Assembly (NCBI GenBank): GCA_963921825.1
Contig: OY997594.1
Span: 30,734,956 to 30,798,955 of the forward strand
Length of the DNA: 64,000 nt
Source: Erodium maritimum
Taxonomy: Eukaryota > Streptophyta > Magnoliopsida > Geraniales > Geraniaceae
Reading direction: 5' to 3'
How positions within the stretch are numbered: position 1 is the stretch's first letter; the number at the start of each line of letters is the position of its first letter. Below, piece after piece: positions 11,871 to 22,403 of this stretch. The position numbers and the translations under genes are program-made. The notes beneath the pieces are model-generated. The model saw only the letters and a list, made by a program, of their open reading frames with translations. It was not told where the DNA came from and did not search any database.

Positions 11871-13758
11871 TAACAGATCGGCATACCCGCTCGGTAAGTA
11901 AACAACAAGGGCACTCAATTCCCGACAGGGCACAACACATAACTCATACTAGCAACCAAACTTACCAGCATACTTACCAACCACGATTCATCGGTCTATC
12001 ACTCACCCGATCATACCATTTGGCACAATCAAATACACTCAACATTCATTCAAGCATTCATTCAAGCCTTCATTCAGGCATTCATTCAGCATTCGTTCAA
12101 TCAAAAGCATCACAATTGATCTAGTTTAGTTAGACTCTTATCTTAACCTAAATGCTAAGCAAGCACGACATGTGAGGCAAACACAAACAATCCTGAGGCT
12201 CATCACGGCCAATCTACTAGCACGGAAAATTCCCAAGTATTGAAAGCGATTTAAACTAGTGAAACACATCCTACATGCATACTAGACTCGTCCGATTATT
12301 ATTGTAATTTAAAAACGATCATTCTAATGAATCACATCCTGTATGCAAACTAGGCCCTTTCCGATTATTAATTTTCCTATAGGCATACTATTAATGTTCT
12401 TAAACTACTCGAGGAGTTTAGTGCTTTTCCCTACCTCAAGAAGAACCAACAGCTGCGTCTCCTAGCTGCTGACGACCTGGTCTAACTCTGGTCTTCTCGG
12501 GCGAAGTCCAAGTCTGAGTCTGGGTTTAACAGGTAAACAGTCCGATCAGTCCCGGTAAGGTCCAAGGTCCTCTGAATTAACAAGTCAGTCTTTTAGTTTA
12601 ACTGATAAGTCCAATAATTATCCGATTTTAGTCCAATTCTTAATTAAGTTAATTAAATTTATTAATTTTAATATTGTCCGACCCGGCTGACCCGAGTCCG
12701 ACCCGAAACCCGGCCCGAATCCGGAACCCAGATCCTAAACACACCCGGATCCGAGTCCACACCCGAGCCTGACCCGAGCCCGGATCCAGATCCGAGTCCA
12801 GGATCCAACTCAAGTCCGGGCCTAAGCCCAAACTCGAGCTGGAGCCCAGACTTGGTTCTGGCCCAAGTCCGGTTCCAGGCCCAGGCACGAAGCCCAGCTC
12901 TAGACTGATCCAGGCCCATCCGTGGTTTGGTTTCGGTCCAGGCCCGTCTGGCCTGAAATGCGAACGGCGGCGAGACGACGGCGCTAGGGTTCCGGCTCAG
13001 CTCCGGCGACGACGACGGAGACGGGGAGCTCGACGACGGTTTTGACGGCGGTGGAGGCGTCAGAAGCTCGGGAACTCGATGGGAAGGGTGGTTGGGGCGA
13101 GACCTGACGGCCAGATCTGACGGCCAAAGGGCTCGCCGGTGCGAGAACTCTAGATCTGGAGCTCAAGCGCTCCGGCGACACTCTCTAGTCCCGTCCGACC
13201 TAAAATGAGCTCGGGCTCGTGATTCCCAGGCGAAGAAGGAGGGGAAGGTGATTCCGGTAAGGATTTGGCTTACCGTCGCTGGTTCTTCCTGAATCTGGCA
13301 CGGTGGAGCTCGATTCGACGACGGTGGTGGTGGGGGTTTCGAATCGAAGAGAGAGAAGGGCGAAGGGATTTACTAGCGCTCAGGGTTGAAGCAGGAGAAG
13401 GAGGAGAAGGGGAAGAAGGTGAATAAGGTGGTGGAAGTGGTTAGGGAAGACGTGCGGCGGCGGCGTCGCTCCGGTTCGTGAGGGAGACGAGGAGCGAGAT
13501 AGAGAGTCGGGAGGAGGAAGAAGGGTATCGGGAAGCGTGCACGAAAGTGGCACTGAAGCGGCGCTTGTAAAACCCGATTCGCTTCAAAAGGGTATTAAAA
13601 TTGCAATCCGAAAACCTTAAGGTAGCTTTTTGAAACAAGTGCAAAAAAAAAAGCTGGGCAGGCCAGACTCGGCCAGCAGCAGGCCCCTTTCCTCTCACTT
13701 GGGCTTGAGCCCGTTTTTTTTTTCTGAGGCCCGAGAGGGCCGGCCCAAACGCGCGCCC

Positions 13759-13786
13759 TTATAAGCTGAAACCCTAGGGTTTCAGC
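13759..13786 (+). promoter_or_regulatory. Candidate LTR promoter: TATA motif joined to telo-box palindrome
   Basis: TTATAA (13759-13764) directly abuts a 22-bp perfect palindrome (13765-13786) whose core is AAACCCTAGGGTTT, two telo-box motifs back to back. It lies about 195 bp from the LTR start. The related S4 LTR has one telo-box, GAAACCCTAG, at 48070 followed by a CT-rich tract and CAGCG, so the region is conserved although the palindrome is specific to S2. Telo-boxes are known in promoters of plant translation and ribosomal genes. Promoter activity is inferred. Confidence 0.5.
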
Positions 13787-15076
13787 GTTAGAAACGCGCA
13801 ACCATACCCCTCCCAACCCTCTCTTCTCTCCCGATCCGCTTTCTCTCTCCCTCTCTGGTTCATCGCGAGCTCGCCGGCCACGGCGTTTCCGGCCGCCACC
13901 TCCCTCACCACCCTCGTTCCCATCCTCCTCACCCTCTCCGACAAGTCTCTTCCCCGTCTCCGTCCAAAAAACCGTCCGTCCACCACCGGTTCTGGCCGAC
14001 CTCACGCCACCGCCCCTCTTCCGGTCTCCGACCTCCCCGTCCCGAGCCCTAACTCACTACCGAGCTCCACCTCCTCTTCTCGTCCCGACCTTCCCTTCAA
14101 CCGAACGTGACCCGAGCTCCCGCCGTCGCCGGCGAGCTCGTCAGATCCGGAACGGGACCGAGTCGTCCGGACCCGAGGCGAACTTCTCGCCGTACACCGC
14201 CGCTCTCCACCGTCCGCCACCGTTTCTTTACGGTGAGTTCTCGGCCCGTGGAACCTCGGCCGATAACGGCGTCGCCGGTGGTCGGCCGGACCCAAATCCG
14301 ATCTCGTCCTTCTTCTCTTATTTTCCTTTCCCGAGTTCGTTCGGATCTGGTTGGTGATAGAACAGAACTTCGGAAATGGAAAAGAACAGAACAAAAAACG
14401 TGATTTCGGTCTTGTTTAAAGGAATATTGAGAATTGGTGTAAATCTGAAATGTAAAGATGAACAAAGAGATTAAGGTGTTGTTGTTATGTTTCAATACAA
14501 ATTCAGATCTGTTTAACTGTGTAAAAGGGTTTAATTTGAGTTTAGAATGGAAATCAGATTTAGAATAAAAGTTCGATCTTCGTTTTTCGGACGTAAAACT
14601 GTTATTGTTAAAACTAAATCTGTTTAAATTAAACGGGTTTTAAAAAGAAAGTCTGTCGTTAAAGTTAAACTTGAGTTAAGTTAAATCGAAAGGGGGAAAA
14701 CGAAATCAGATCGGCTTTAGAAGGGTTTTGGACCAAAATCTCGAGTTTGGAAAAGATCATAAGGAAATCGTTTCGTTTTAAAATCAAAGTCGGAATTATA
14801 TAAAGCAAGGAGTTTCAAAGACGGTTTTAAGTTAAAAATGATTTTAACTGGGTTTAGATCAAATCTGAGTTTGGTGCGCGGGTGCTCGAACCCGATCCGT
14901 CGTAATCCCACTTTTATCCCGCTCGAGTGTAAGAGACAACTGTCGGATTTAAACTGGACAAATCGTAACCTTTAACATAATGGCGGAACCGTTATTAATT
15001 TGTGGCTTCGTGTTAAATTTAGAGTCCGGCTTCGATCGAAGGGGAGCCCCGGAAAGCAATTTACAAAACCCGGGCA

Positions 15077-15098
15077 GATTCGCCATATCGGGCGAATC
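15077..15098 (+). other. LTR stem-loop GATTCGCC/GGCGAATC (S2 copy)
   Basis: An 8-bp perfect stem GATTCGCC / GGCGAATC encloses the 6-nt loop ATATCG. The same stem with loop ATGTCG recurs in the LTR at the right end of the window (63815-63836). A second inverted pair, CGACAAT / ATTGTCG, follows within about 80 bp in both copies. Confidence 0.65.
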
Positions 15099-15635
15099 GG
15101 GCCTTTGCGGGTCCTTTATCGACAATTTCGAGTAATTGGGAAGTTGGGGAGTGATCGACATTGTCGGGGTTACGTTGGGCGTTAAGTTTATTTAATTTTC
15201 GATTCATTCCTACTAGTTTAAAAGTGCTTTGAATTTTGTGTTCTTTTAGATCGTGCTGCGGACCGAGGCAAAGGGAAGCTCGGCGAGTGACTGGGATCAT
15301 CTCGGGTTTTAGTGGAGCGCTTTTGGAGTTGTTTACGAGGTAGGGAAAAGTAGTCGGATCTCGGCCCTGACTAGGGAAAGTTAACTGTAGAATTGCATGT
15401 GGCACCGGGGTGTCGTGGGTTATTTAGGTTATCGAATATTAGAAATGCATGTTACGGGAACTTAGTAATTATTGGAAAGGCATGTGACATTTAGTAGTGT
15501 CGTAGGAGTAGATAACTTAGCGATAATTATTTTACTGGAGGCATATGATCATGCCCGGAGGTTGTTTGTGAAACTAGTGATCTTAGGACTGTTGGATGCA
15601 TCGATTATGCCGGAGGTTGTTGTGTTTTATTTACT

Positions 15636-15945
15636 GTTGAGTTGGGTGGCCTTGAGAGCCCGTATTATTTATTGTTGAGTTTGGGTGGCCTTGAGAGCCC
15701 GTGTTGTTTATTGCTGAGTCTTGGGTGGCCTTGAGAGCCCGTGTTATTTATTGTTGAGTTTGGGTGGCCTTGAGAGCCCGTGTTGTTTATTGCTGAGTCT
15801 TGGGTGGCCTTGAGAGCCCGTGTTATTTATTGTTGAGTTTGGGTGGCCTTGAGAGCCCGTGTTGTTTATTGCTGAGTCTTGGGTGGCCATGAGAGCCCGT
15901 GTTATCGTTTCGGTGTTTTGGGTGGCCATGAGGGCCCGTAGGGTT
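15636..15945 (+). repeat. Dimeric 39/40-bp tandem repeat in S2
   Basis: About eight monomers carry the core GGGTGGCCTTGAGAGCCCGT. Two monomer types alternate: one ends GTTGTTTATTGCT and the next GTTATTTATTGTT, giving a 79-bp higher-order dimer repeated about three times. The last units decay (GGCCATGAGGGCCCG). Alternation shows that the array grew by duplication of dimers. Confidence 0.88.
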
Positions 15946-16088
15946 GTTGAACTTGTGTTTGGTTGTTGGTGTCTTGTTGGCCTTGAGTGCCTGTGGAGTT
16001 GTCACCGGTGTCGTCACTGTCTGTTTGAACTTGTTTGTGATTGTGTTTGGTTACCTGATACTGGTGGAGGTTGTGTGGTGTAGCTAGC

Positions 16089-16279
16089 CTCCCGACTGGG
16101 ATCGGGAGAAGCGGAGGGGTTGTGGGCTAGCTCCCCGACTGGGATCGGGGGAAGGACGCGCGGGTGTGGCTAACCACCCGACTGAGATCGGGTGAAGCGG
16201 AGAGGTTGTGGGTTAGCCTCCCGACTGGGATCGGGGGAAGTTGCGCGACAGGTCGACCGCCTGTACCGACTGGGATCGG
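16089..16279 (+). repeat. Five-unit covarying hairpin array in S2
   Basis: Five units contain the loop CTGGGA (CTGAGA in unit 3) closed by CCGA/TCGG. Unit 1 has stem CTCCCGA/TCGGGAG (16089-16108), unit 2 CCCCGA/TCGGGG (16133-16150), unit 3 CACCCGA/TCGGGTG (16175-16194), unit 4 CTCCCGA/TCGGGGG (16218-16237), and unit 5 only CCGA/TCGG (16266-16279). The sixth pair from the loop is T-A, C-G, A-T and T-G wobble in units 1 to 4. Paired changes with constant loops indicate selection for, or copying by means of, the folded form. Confidence 0.8.
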
Positions 16280-16528
16280 AAAGGGCATGATACAAAGATT
16301 GGTTACTGAGCAGCTGGTTTGCGATCCTTTGCGATCTTATTTGGTATTGCGTGGTTGTCAGTCGTGTCTTTGGAGGAGGTCGTCAATCGTAGTGTGGGGT
16401 CTACATCACGTGTCCGAATGTTGAGTCAGTTGAGGGAAGTTTGGGTCGTGTGTGTGTCTTTTGAGTCGTTGTTGGTGTCACCGGCTTTGTCTGCTAAGTA
16501 TGCCGTAGTCAGTCTGTTATCTGTGGTG

Positions 16529-16544
16529 GTGAGCCAACGCTCAC
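16529..16544 (+). other. Conserved LTR hairpin with CAAC loop (S2 copy)
   Basis: GTGAGC CAAC GCTCAC forms a 6-bp stem, 274 bp from the LTR 3' end. The loop differs from the GTAA/GCAA of the other copies but the stem is complete. TTTTCCTACAG|GTATC follows at about 16555. Confidence 0.7.
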
Positions 16545-16823
16545 CCCTAGCTGCTTTTCCTACAGGTATCGTTCGCAGTCTGGACTAGGTGAGCTTCTAA
16601 AGCTTGAAGAGCTTGAAGCGGGTTGCTGGGTGTTTTGAGTCTAGAGACGTGTACCTCGTTTTGTCCAAGTGTGGGACTAATATTTTTGAGATGTAAATAA
16701 TATTCTTTTGTGGAACTAAACTGGCTTTTAAAGTGATTTAACGAAAACAGGTTTCAGTATTGTAACTTTTTAAACGTTCGCGTCCCTAGTTTCGGTTCGC
16801 TGAAATTGGGGCGTGACAGCGCT

Positions 16824-17055
16824 CAACCCTTCTATTGCTAGGGTTGGGCCGTGCGTGGGCACTGGGCCAGTTGGGCCTGCGCGATGAAGAATAGGCTCGG
16901 TCAGCTCCGGCCCAAGCGTAGGTATGACCTGACCCAACCCAAAAACCCCTTTTTATTTTTTTGAATTTTCTTTTCAAAAACACTTGTTGCAAATTCCTAC
17001 CCCAACGTGTCAAATTTCAAAATATTACCCTTTTAGAAATAAGTGGGGTTTTACA
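16824..17055 (-). mobile_element. Truncated gypsy-family LTR, end part after S2
   Basis: The sequence continues from 13560 after the second GCGCT. It matches the corresponding 5' portion of the G1 LTR (6440-6723), with GGGCC-rich text, a T-rich tract and a terminal GGGGTTTTACA at 17055. On the minus strand the LTR therefore starts TGTAAAACCCC. The 5' end of this LTR is intact while its 3' end near 10915 is lost. Confidence 0.8.
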
Positions 17056-18050
17056 AGAACACAAGGCATAAAAGTATTACCTTGCTTTTGTCCGGTCGTT
17101 CATTTCTTGATCTTGAGTTTAGATTGTAAGTGAAAACTCTTTGTTCACTCACATATCCTCGTTTCTTTTCACAATCCTTAAGGGGTTTGATGATATCTAA
17201 CTTATAATTGTAATATGAGAAACAAATTCTAATGACGATGACTCATACTCATTATATGCATGTATCCATATCTGAGCACAAGCTTTACAACTATCTTGTC
17301 AGGAGTAGCGTTTTCTTTCGTCAAAACATGAATCCACACATATAAGAGATATTGTCACTTCAAGGTCAGAGGGCTAAGATATAATTAGGTAGTTAAGAGA
17401 TGGTCATGTCCATGTTCTATAGAATATTGTCAAAGTGAGTCATCCAATGTAAATGGTCATTAACATCTATAAAGTTGACTCATATCTCCATTTGCATGAT
17501 AAGTATAACATGATCCTCCATTCAATCCTCATACTAGTTATAACTATCGGTTTAGACTAGGAACGTATGAATAACTGAATCATTTGTTCCTACGAGTTCT
17601 ACTATCAGAACATGAAGCCTCGATACCTTAGGGCACAAAACCCAACGTTACATCGAATGATAATGACAACTATTATCGTTTTATTAATCACAAATACAAT
17701 GTAATACACTAATATGGATTGCCATAGGCCACAAAACCCAGCAATTTCATCAAATGAGTATGGAACCACTGTCACTTGACGTTTAAAGGGAAACTATTAA
17801 TTTCTGGTACGAGGAAAATCCGAGCTCACCGTGATCCTCTAGCCATTTTCGAAAGTATGTGTCATACTTCGTGAGCGTATTCATATTGTGAAGAAAAACG
17901 TCTATGTTTATCCAAAATCTAAGACAAAATTTACACTCATTATACACCGCTGGGTCGACCATGAGGCATAGCTCTCCTTCTTCAAATCTTCTTCACATGG
18001 ATTGTCAATGATGTCGTTGACTAGTTGATGCATCTATTACAACTTGTTCC
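17056..18050. other. Unresolved intergenic stretch
   Basis: No coding frame of note is present. Phrases such as TAGGGCACAAAACCCAACG (17630) and CCATAGGCCACAAAACCCAG (17723) resemble the ends of Copia LTRs, but no second LTR, primer site or TSD could be matched. It ends at GTTCC, the left target duplicate of S3. Confidence 0.35.
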
Positions 18051-19913
18051 TGTAAAGACCGTCTAAATTAAAAGGAGTAAATGATTAAATTTTATCGAGT
18101 TGTAACGTCGGAGTTGAAAACGGATCGAAAAATTGGGAGAAGATGAGAGTTGGGCTGACCAAGCCCAGCTCAATGACTCAGGCCCAAGCCCGCACGCGCG
18201 ACTCAGGCCCAAGATAAACGAAGCCCAACCCTAATTTGGTTATTGTGCCTCCTCCTTCAACCTCACGCCGTCTCGCATCTCTCCCTCACTTCCTCATATC
18301 TCGTCTCCATCCTCTCTTTCTCGCTCCCTCTCGCACCAAACCCCATCGCCACCACCGTACCTCTCTCCCTCGAGCTCGAATCGCACACCACCGGACCTAT
18401 TTAGAGAAGACAACGCCGGCGAACGAAGTGACGGAGAACTCTCGCTCCGAGTTTGTCCCCCCGAGCTCGAGACCACGCCAGTGACGGCGTATCTGCACGG
18501 TTCGTGCCAGCTCGCCACTCTCCCTTCCTTCCTCAAGCTCGCCGCGCCTGAAAAAACTTGAGACGAGCTCGGTTCGAGGCGAGTTCAGCCGGACCCATCG
18601 CCGGCGATTTCGAGCTCGTCAGATCTACGACGGGGACGAGTTTTGGGTCACGCCGAGCCACCGCCTCCGCGTTCACGGTTTCGCCGTGAGCCTGACTTTC
18701 ATATCCGCCCTCGTTTTCCCCCGTTTTGAGCGTGTCCGACGCCGTCGATGGCGGCCGGAAAACCCTGGCTTCGTTGGAGTTGTCCTCAGCTCAGTTAGAG
18801 CCAAGACGGACTGGGCCTGGATGACTCGTGGGCCTAGACACGGCCCTGGATCAGGATTGGTCTTGGGCCAGGCCTAGATCCAAGGTCGTGTTCTGAACCG
18901 GACCTGGATCAGGTCTGGACCGGACCTGGATCAGGTCTGGGTCGGGCACAGGTCGGTCTGGATCTGGACCTGGATCCGGGTCGGATTCCGGATTCAGGCC
19001 GGGTTTCGGGTCGGGCTCGGGCTCGGGTTGGCCGAGTCAGCTAGAAAGATTTATTTAATTTAATTAATTTAAATTATATTTTGACTTAAAATCAGTTAAT
19101 TTCAAAGACTTCAGACAATTTAAAAGACTAATCTGACAAATCAGAGGCCTTTGGATAAAACCGGGACTGATTGGACGTTTTACTTGATTAAACCCAGACT
19201 TGGACTTCGCCCGAGAACTTGGACTTCGCCCGAGAAGACCGGAGTTAGGCCCGGACGTCAGCAGCTAGGAGACGTAGCTGTTGTGATCATCATTGAGGTA
19301 AGGAAAGTACTAAACTCCTCGTTTAAAAGAACGCTTTAGTATGCCTAAGTCAATAATAACCGGAAAAGGTCCTAGTTTGCATATAGGATGTGAATAACTA
19401 GAATAATCGCTTTTCAATTACAATAATAACGGGACGTGTCTAGTATGCATGTAGGATTTGATTCACTAGTTTAACTCGCTTTCAATACTTGGGAAATTGT
19501 CGTGCTGGTAGAAAGGTCGTGATGAGCCTTAGGATTGTTTGTGATTGCCTCACATGCCTTGCTTGTTTGACATTTAGGTTAAGATGAAAGTCTAACGAAA
19601 CTAGATAAATTGTAATGCTTGTGATATGAATTGTTGAATGAATGCTTGAATGGTTGATAGAATGAATGCTTGAATGATTGATTGAATGAATGCTTGAGTG
19701 TAAATCGATTATGCCAAAAGGGTATGATCGGGTGAGTGATAGACCGATGGAACGTGGTTGGTAAGTATGCCGGTAAGTGTGATTGTTAATATGAATTCTT
19801 GTGGCGTGTGGTGGCAAGGTTGTGAGTTACTAAGCTCTGGTTGCACTATGATTGTTTGGCATGTTATTCTCTTGTGTGTGTGTCTTAAGTGGAATTGTAT
19901 TCCGGTATGGCAC

Positions 19914-20145
19914 CCACACCGAGGGAGTATGCCGGTGTGGAGTAGTGCCTGTAAGGTACCTACACCGAGGGGGTAAGCCGGTGTGGGGTAATACCTAATC
20001 CGATGACTTGTGATCCGATATGGTACCCACACCGAGGGAGTATGCCGGTGTGGGGTAGTATCATAGCCGAGAGATTGTTTACCCTGCGGTGATGGTTATT
20101 TGTGATCCGGTATGGTACCCACCCCGAGAGAGTATGCCGGTGTGG
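19914..20145 (+). repeat. Hairpin array CCCACACCG/CGGTGTGGG in S3
   Basis: Four units carry an imperfectly repeated stem with an 11-13-nt loop starting AGGG or AGAG. Unit 1 pairs CCACACCG with CGGTGTGG (19914-19940). Unit 2 has CCTACACCG opposite CGGTGTGGG (19959-19987), giving a T-G wobble. Unit 3 pairs CCCACACCG with CGGTGTGGG (20026-20054). Unit 4 (about 20118-20146) has CCCACCCCG and one mismatch. The related array in S4 has CCTACACCG with CGGTGTAGG, completing a C-G to T-G to T-A series at the third pair. Confidence 0.75.
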
Positions 20146-20652
20146 GGTAGTATGATAGTCGAGAGATTGTTCACCCTGCGGGGATGGTTGTTGTGACTTG
20201 TTGCTTCACCTCGGGTGTATGCGTCCTGCGGGAGCATTCCCGGAAGGTTATCCTGTTCCGCCCCGATGACCTATGGTACTTTGGGGACATTTCCGCGAAT
20301 CCCGATGATATGTGTCTCTTAAGGGATGTTTCCAGTAGCCCTGATGCATGTGTCTCCTCTAGACCGAGGGGAAATCCGACATGACACAAGGACAATTGTG
20401 GATCGGAGTATTGTGGTTTAAGTTATTGGTGTGATATTTAAATACTTTCGTTTTAGTAGTTTTATCAAAGATTACATCGTCTTTCCTTAATCTTCTTGAA
20501 TTACTGTTCTCCCTTTAGTGTTGAATATTATTATTGTTCTCTTTACCTTCGCATCTTGTTGGTTAATGGTGTTATCTGTACATTGTGAATAATTGTGTTA
20601 ATTCAGTTTTATTACCAAATGAGAGGTCACTTTTGTTTATTATTTTCCCTAT

Positions 20653-20666
20653 TGAGCGTAAGCTCA
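20653..20666 (+). other. Conserved LTR hairpin with GTAA loop (S3 copy)
   Basis: TGAGC GTAA GCTCA, 303 bp before the LTR 3' end, identical to the copies in S1 and in the truncated LTR. Confidence 0.8.
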
Positions 20667-20969
20667 CCCCATTTATGTTTATTGTTGTTACAAGTTTTTT
20701 TGCTGAGTAGACTTAGGGGTTGACCCAAGGCTTGGGAGCACCTTGAGGATCCGGTGGTTGATGTTGTAGAAGACGTACCTCTTTTTCTGTACTAAACGTC
20801 GTTTTAAATTGATTCGTTTTGAACGGTCGACTTATGTATTAATTCATTTTGAAATTGTCATTTTAGAACTTAAAGATTTACGAGTTGGTTTTCGCTAAAT
20901 TTCACTTTAATTATTATTTATTTAGTATTTCTAGTTCACGTCTCGAATCCAGTCAAAACCAGCGTGACA

Positions 20970-22113
20970 GTTTCACTTTGGATTGATCTACTTCGTTGAT
21001 GTCTTAGTCAATCGATGTGCAATCTAGTCTACATCCATTTTGTTGAAAGGAAGTGTTAAATGAGTTTGGAAGACATGAAAGGAAATGTGAATGCATTGGG
21101 GTAGTTTTTATGAGGGAGAGAGGGGGTAGAGATTAAAAGACTGGTCGCTTTTATTCATTGTGTTGTTTTTTCAATTATGAGACATGTGTTACATCTTCAT
21201 TGATTACGATGTTGAAACCATCAACAAAATATAAAACCTATGACATTGTGTGTAAATTGCAATTCTCTAAGCTACATTTAGATGTTGATTCGAATAAAGC
21301 AATCAACAAAGGAATTGGTTTGACTAAAGAAAAAAACACCCCATCGTAAAATGATTGAATCGTTACTGTCATATTTTTTGTGGTAAGTTTTGTTTTAAAA
21401 AACAAAGGAGAAAGGGACAAAATTTTATTTTAAGGTATCTTTTTATGTTAGATATTCCGATGAGGGGTCTTTTCCATCTAATTTTGCAGTCTTTCTTAGT
21501 GATGAATCTCAATAACCGGAGTCACATAGATGGCCAAATTTGAATCAGAATAGACATTACCTATCACTAGTAAAACATATTATCCCCATCAAATATAATG
21601 TGAATCTTTTTAAAAAAACGAAAATCGACTTTTTTATTGCATAAAATCACGTCTTGCAATATAATTGAAAATAGAAAAGACGTTGAAATCCCAGGCTCGA
21701 TCAAAAGAACTATAACAAGTCATTTATGCTAGGTTATGCTTAAACACAACTTGCATCACAACATCTCCTAAACCAACCGAGGACCAGATATCCTCTCAAA
21801 TAGCACTTTTCCAAAACTAAACTAATAACTTATTGGTATGTAACACTACCTCCAAAGCATTCGATTCTTCCGTTACCACTTGTTAACCTCTAGCCACACA
21901 CCAATTCAGTCCTCCCTCAGAGCTTTTCATTCAACTATATGAGGAGACAAACAAACTATCCCCAAAACAAGAACGAGCATTAAGGACTTTTCCTGATTGA
22001 CCGTGCCTATTTTACTCAAAAGTCAAACATGTCTTACCCGGTCGTACCACAACATCAACGTTGAGTTTCAATGATTCTATATTCGAAAAAAAACACCTCA
22101 CAGTTGGCTCTTA
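20970..22113. other. Unannotated intergenic stretch
   Basis: AT-rich sequence without a convincing coding frame, LTR boundary or terminal inverted repeat. Short open frames at 21158-21420 overlap on both strands and have no recognisable motif. Confidence 0.4.
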
Positions 22114-22400
22114 GATCATCCAAAACGCTTACCACCGACGCTAGCAGGGAGGAGTTGGCGAGGATGATTAAAACATATTTTTGGGGCCTCACCGCCGGCA
22201 CTAAAGGCCATGGCCCTGCAATGCTAAATTTTATGGATGACTTTTGGCTGCTGACTTTTGGCCCTGCAATGCTCAACACCAGCGATAAATGCTGGCGGGA
22301 TGCTCAACGACTCTTTTTCCAGCCAGCGCTGAATCGGGTGCTTCCCGTCAGTTCTCTACTGCCGACTGCTTACCGTCAACAACTCTCCGTCCAACGTCTC
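22114..22400. mobile_element. Probable diverged Tourist-like MITE
   Basis: TTA at 22111-22113 and at 22401-22403 bracket 287 bp. The left end GATCATCCAAAACGC resembles the MITE at 44802 (GAGCATCCACAACGC), and an internal block matches it (GAGGATGATTAAAACATATTT here, GACGGGATGATTAAAATATA there). The right end is poorly conserved, so the element is an old or rearranged copy. It sits in the same orientation as the 44802 copy. Confidence 0.5.
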
Positions 22401-22403
22401 TTA

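Larger units (their letters stand above)
10915..13560 (-). mobile_element. Truncated gypsy-family LTR, first part (interrupted by S2)
   Basis: From about 10915 the sequence aligns with the minus-oriented LTRs of G1 and G2. It has a conserved hairpin at 11070-11083, a tandem array at 11583-11870, CATTCATTCAAG repeats at 12040-12110, and the GACCCG-rich block at 12676-12950 followed by a GAGCTC-rich block. The TGTCACGCCCC edge expected on the left is missing, so the LTR's 3' end is lost. The rest of the LTR resumes after solo LTR S2 at 16824-17055. No internal region accompanies it. Confidence 0.8.
13566..16818 (+). mobile_element. Solo LTR S2 of the gypsy-type family
   Basis: The element begins TGTAAAACCC and ends GGGGCGTGACA (3253 bp), with a perfect target duplication GCGCT at 13561-13565 and 16819-16823. 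It lies in opposite orientation inside an older LTR of the same family, whose sequence continues across the TSD. It carries a TATA/telo-box palindrome at 13759-13786, a dimeric tandem repeat at 15636-15945, a five-unit hairpin array at 16089-16279 and the conserved hairpin at 16529-16544. There is no internal sequence, so it is a solo LTR. Confidence 0.95.
18051..20969 (+). mobile_element. Solo LTR S3 of the gypsy-type family
   Basis: The element starts TGTAAAGACC and ends CCAGCGTGACA (2919 bp). Flanks GTTCC (18046-18050) and GTTTC (20970-20974) agree in four of five bases, as expected of an old target duplication. It has the telo-box-like AACCCTAA at 18229, the GC-rich GGACCTGGATC block at 18835-19030, TGAATGAATGCT repeats at 19640-19700, a hairpin array at 19914-20145 and the conserved GTAA hairpin at 20653-20666. 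No internal region is present. Confidence 0.9.

Noticed and set aside
13595-14495. Arg/Gly/Pro-rich open frames that look like a GC-rich plant first exon
   Set aside because: They lie wholly inside solo LTR S2, appear on both strands and follow base composition.
15636-15945. CRISPR-like regularly spaced repeats
   Set aside because: The intervening sequence is itself repeated. It is a dimeric tandem array in a plant LTR.
10915-17055. An element with LTRs at 10915-13560 and 13566-16818
   Set aside because: The two are in opposite orientation, and the second has its own target duplication within the first.
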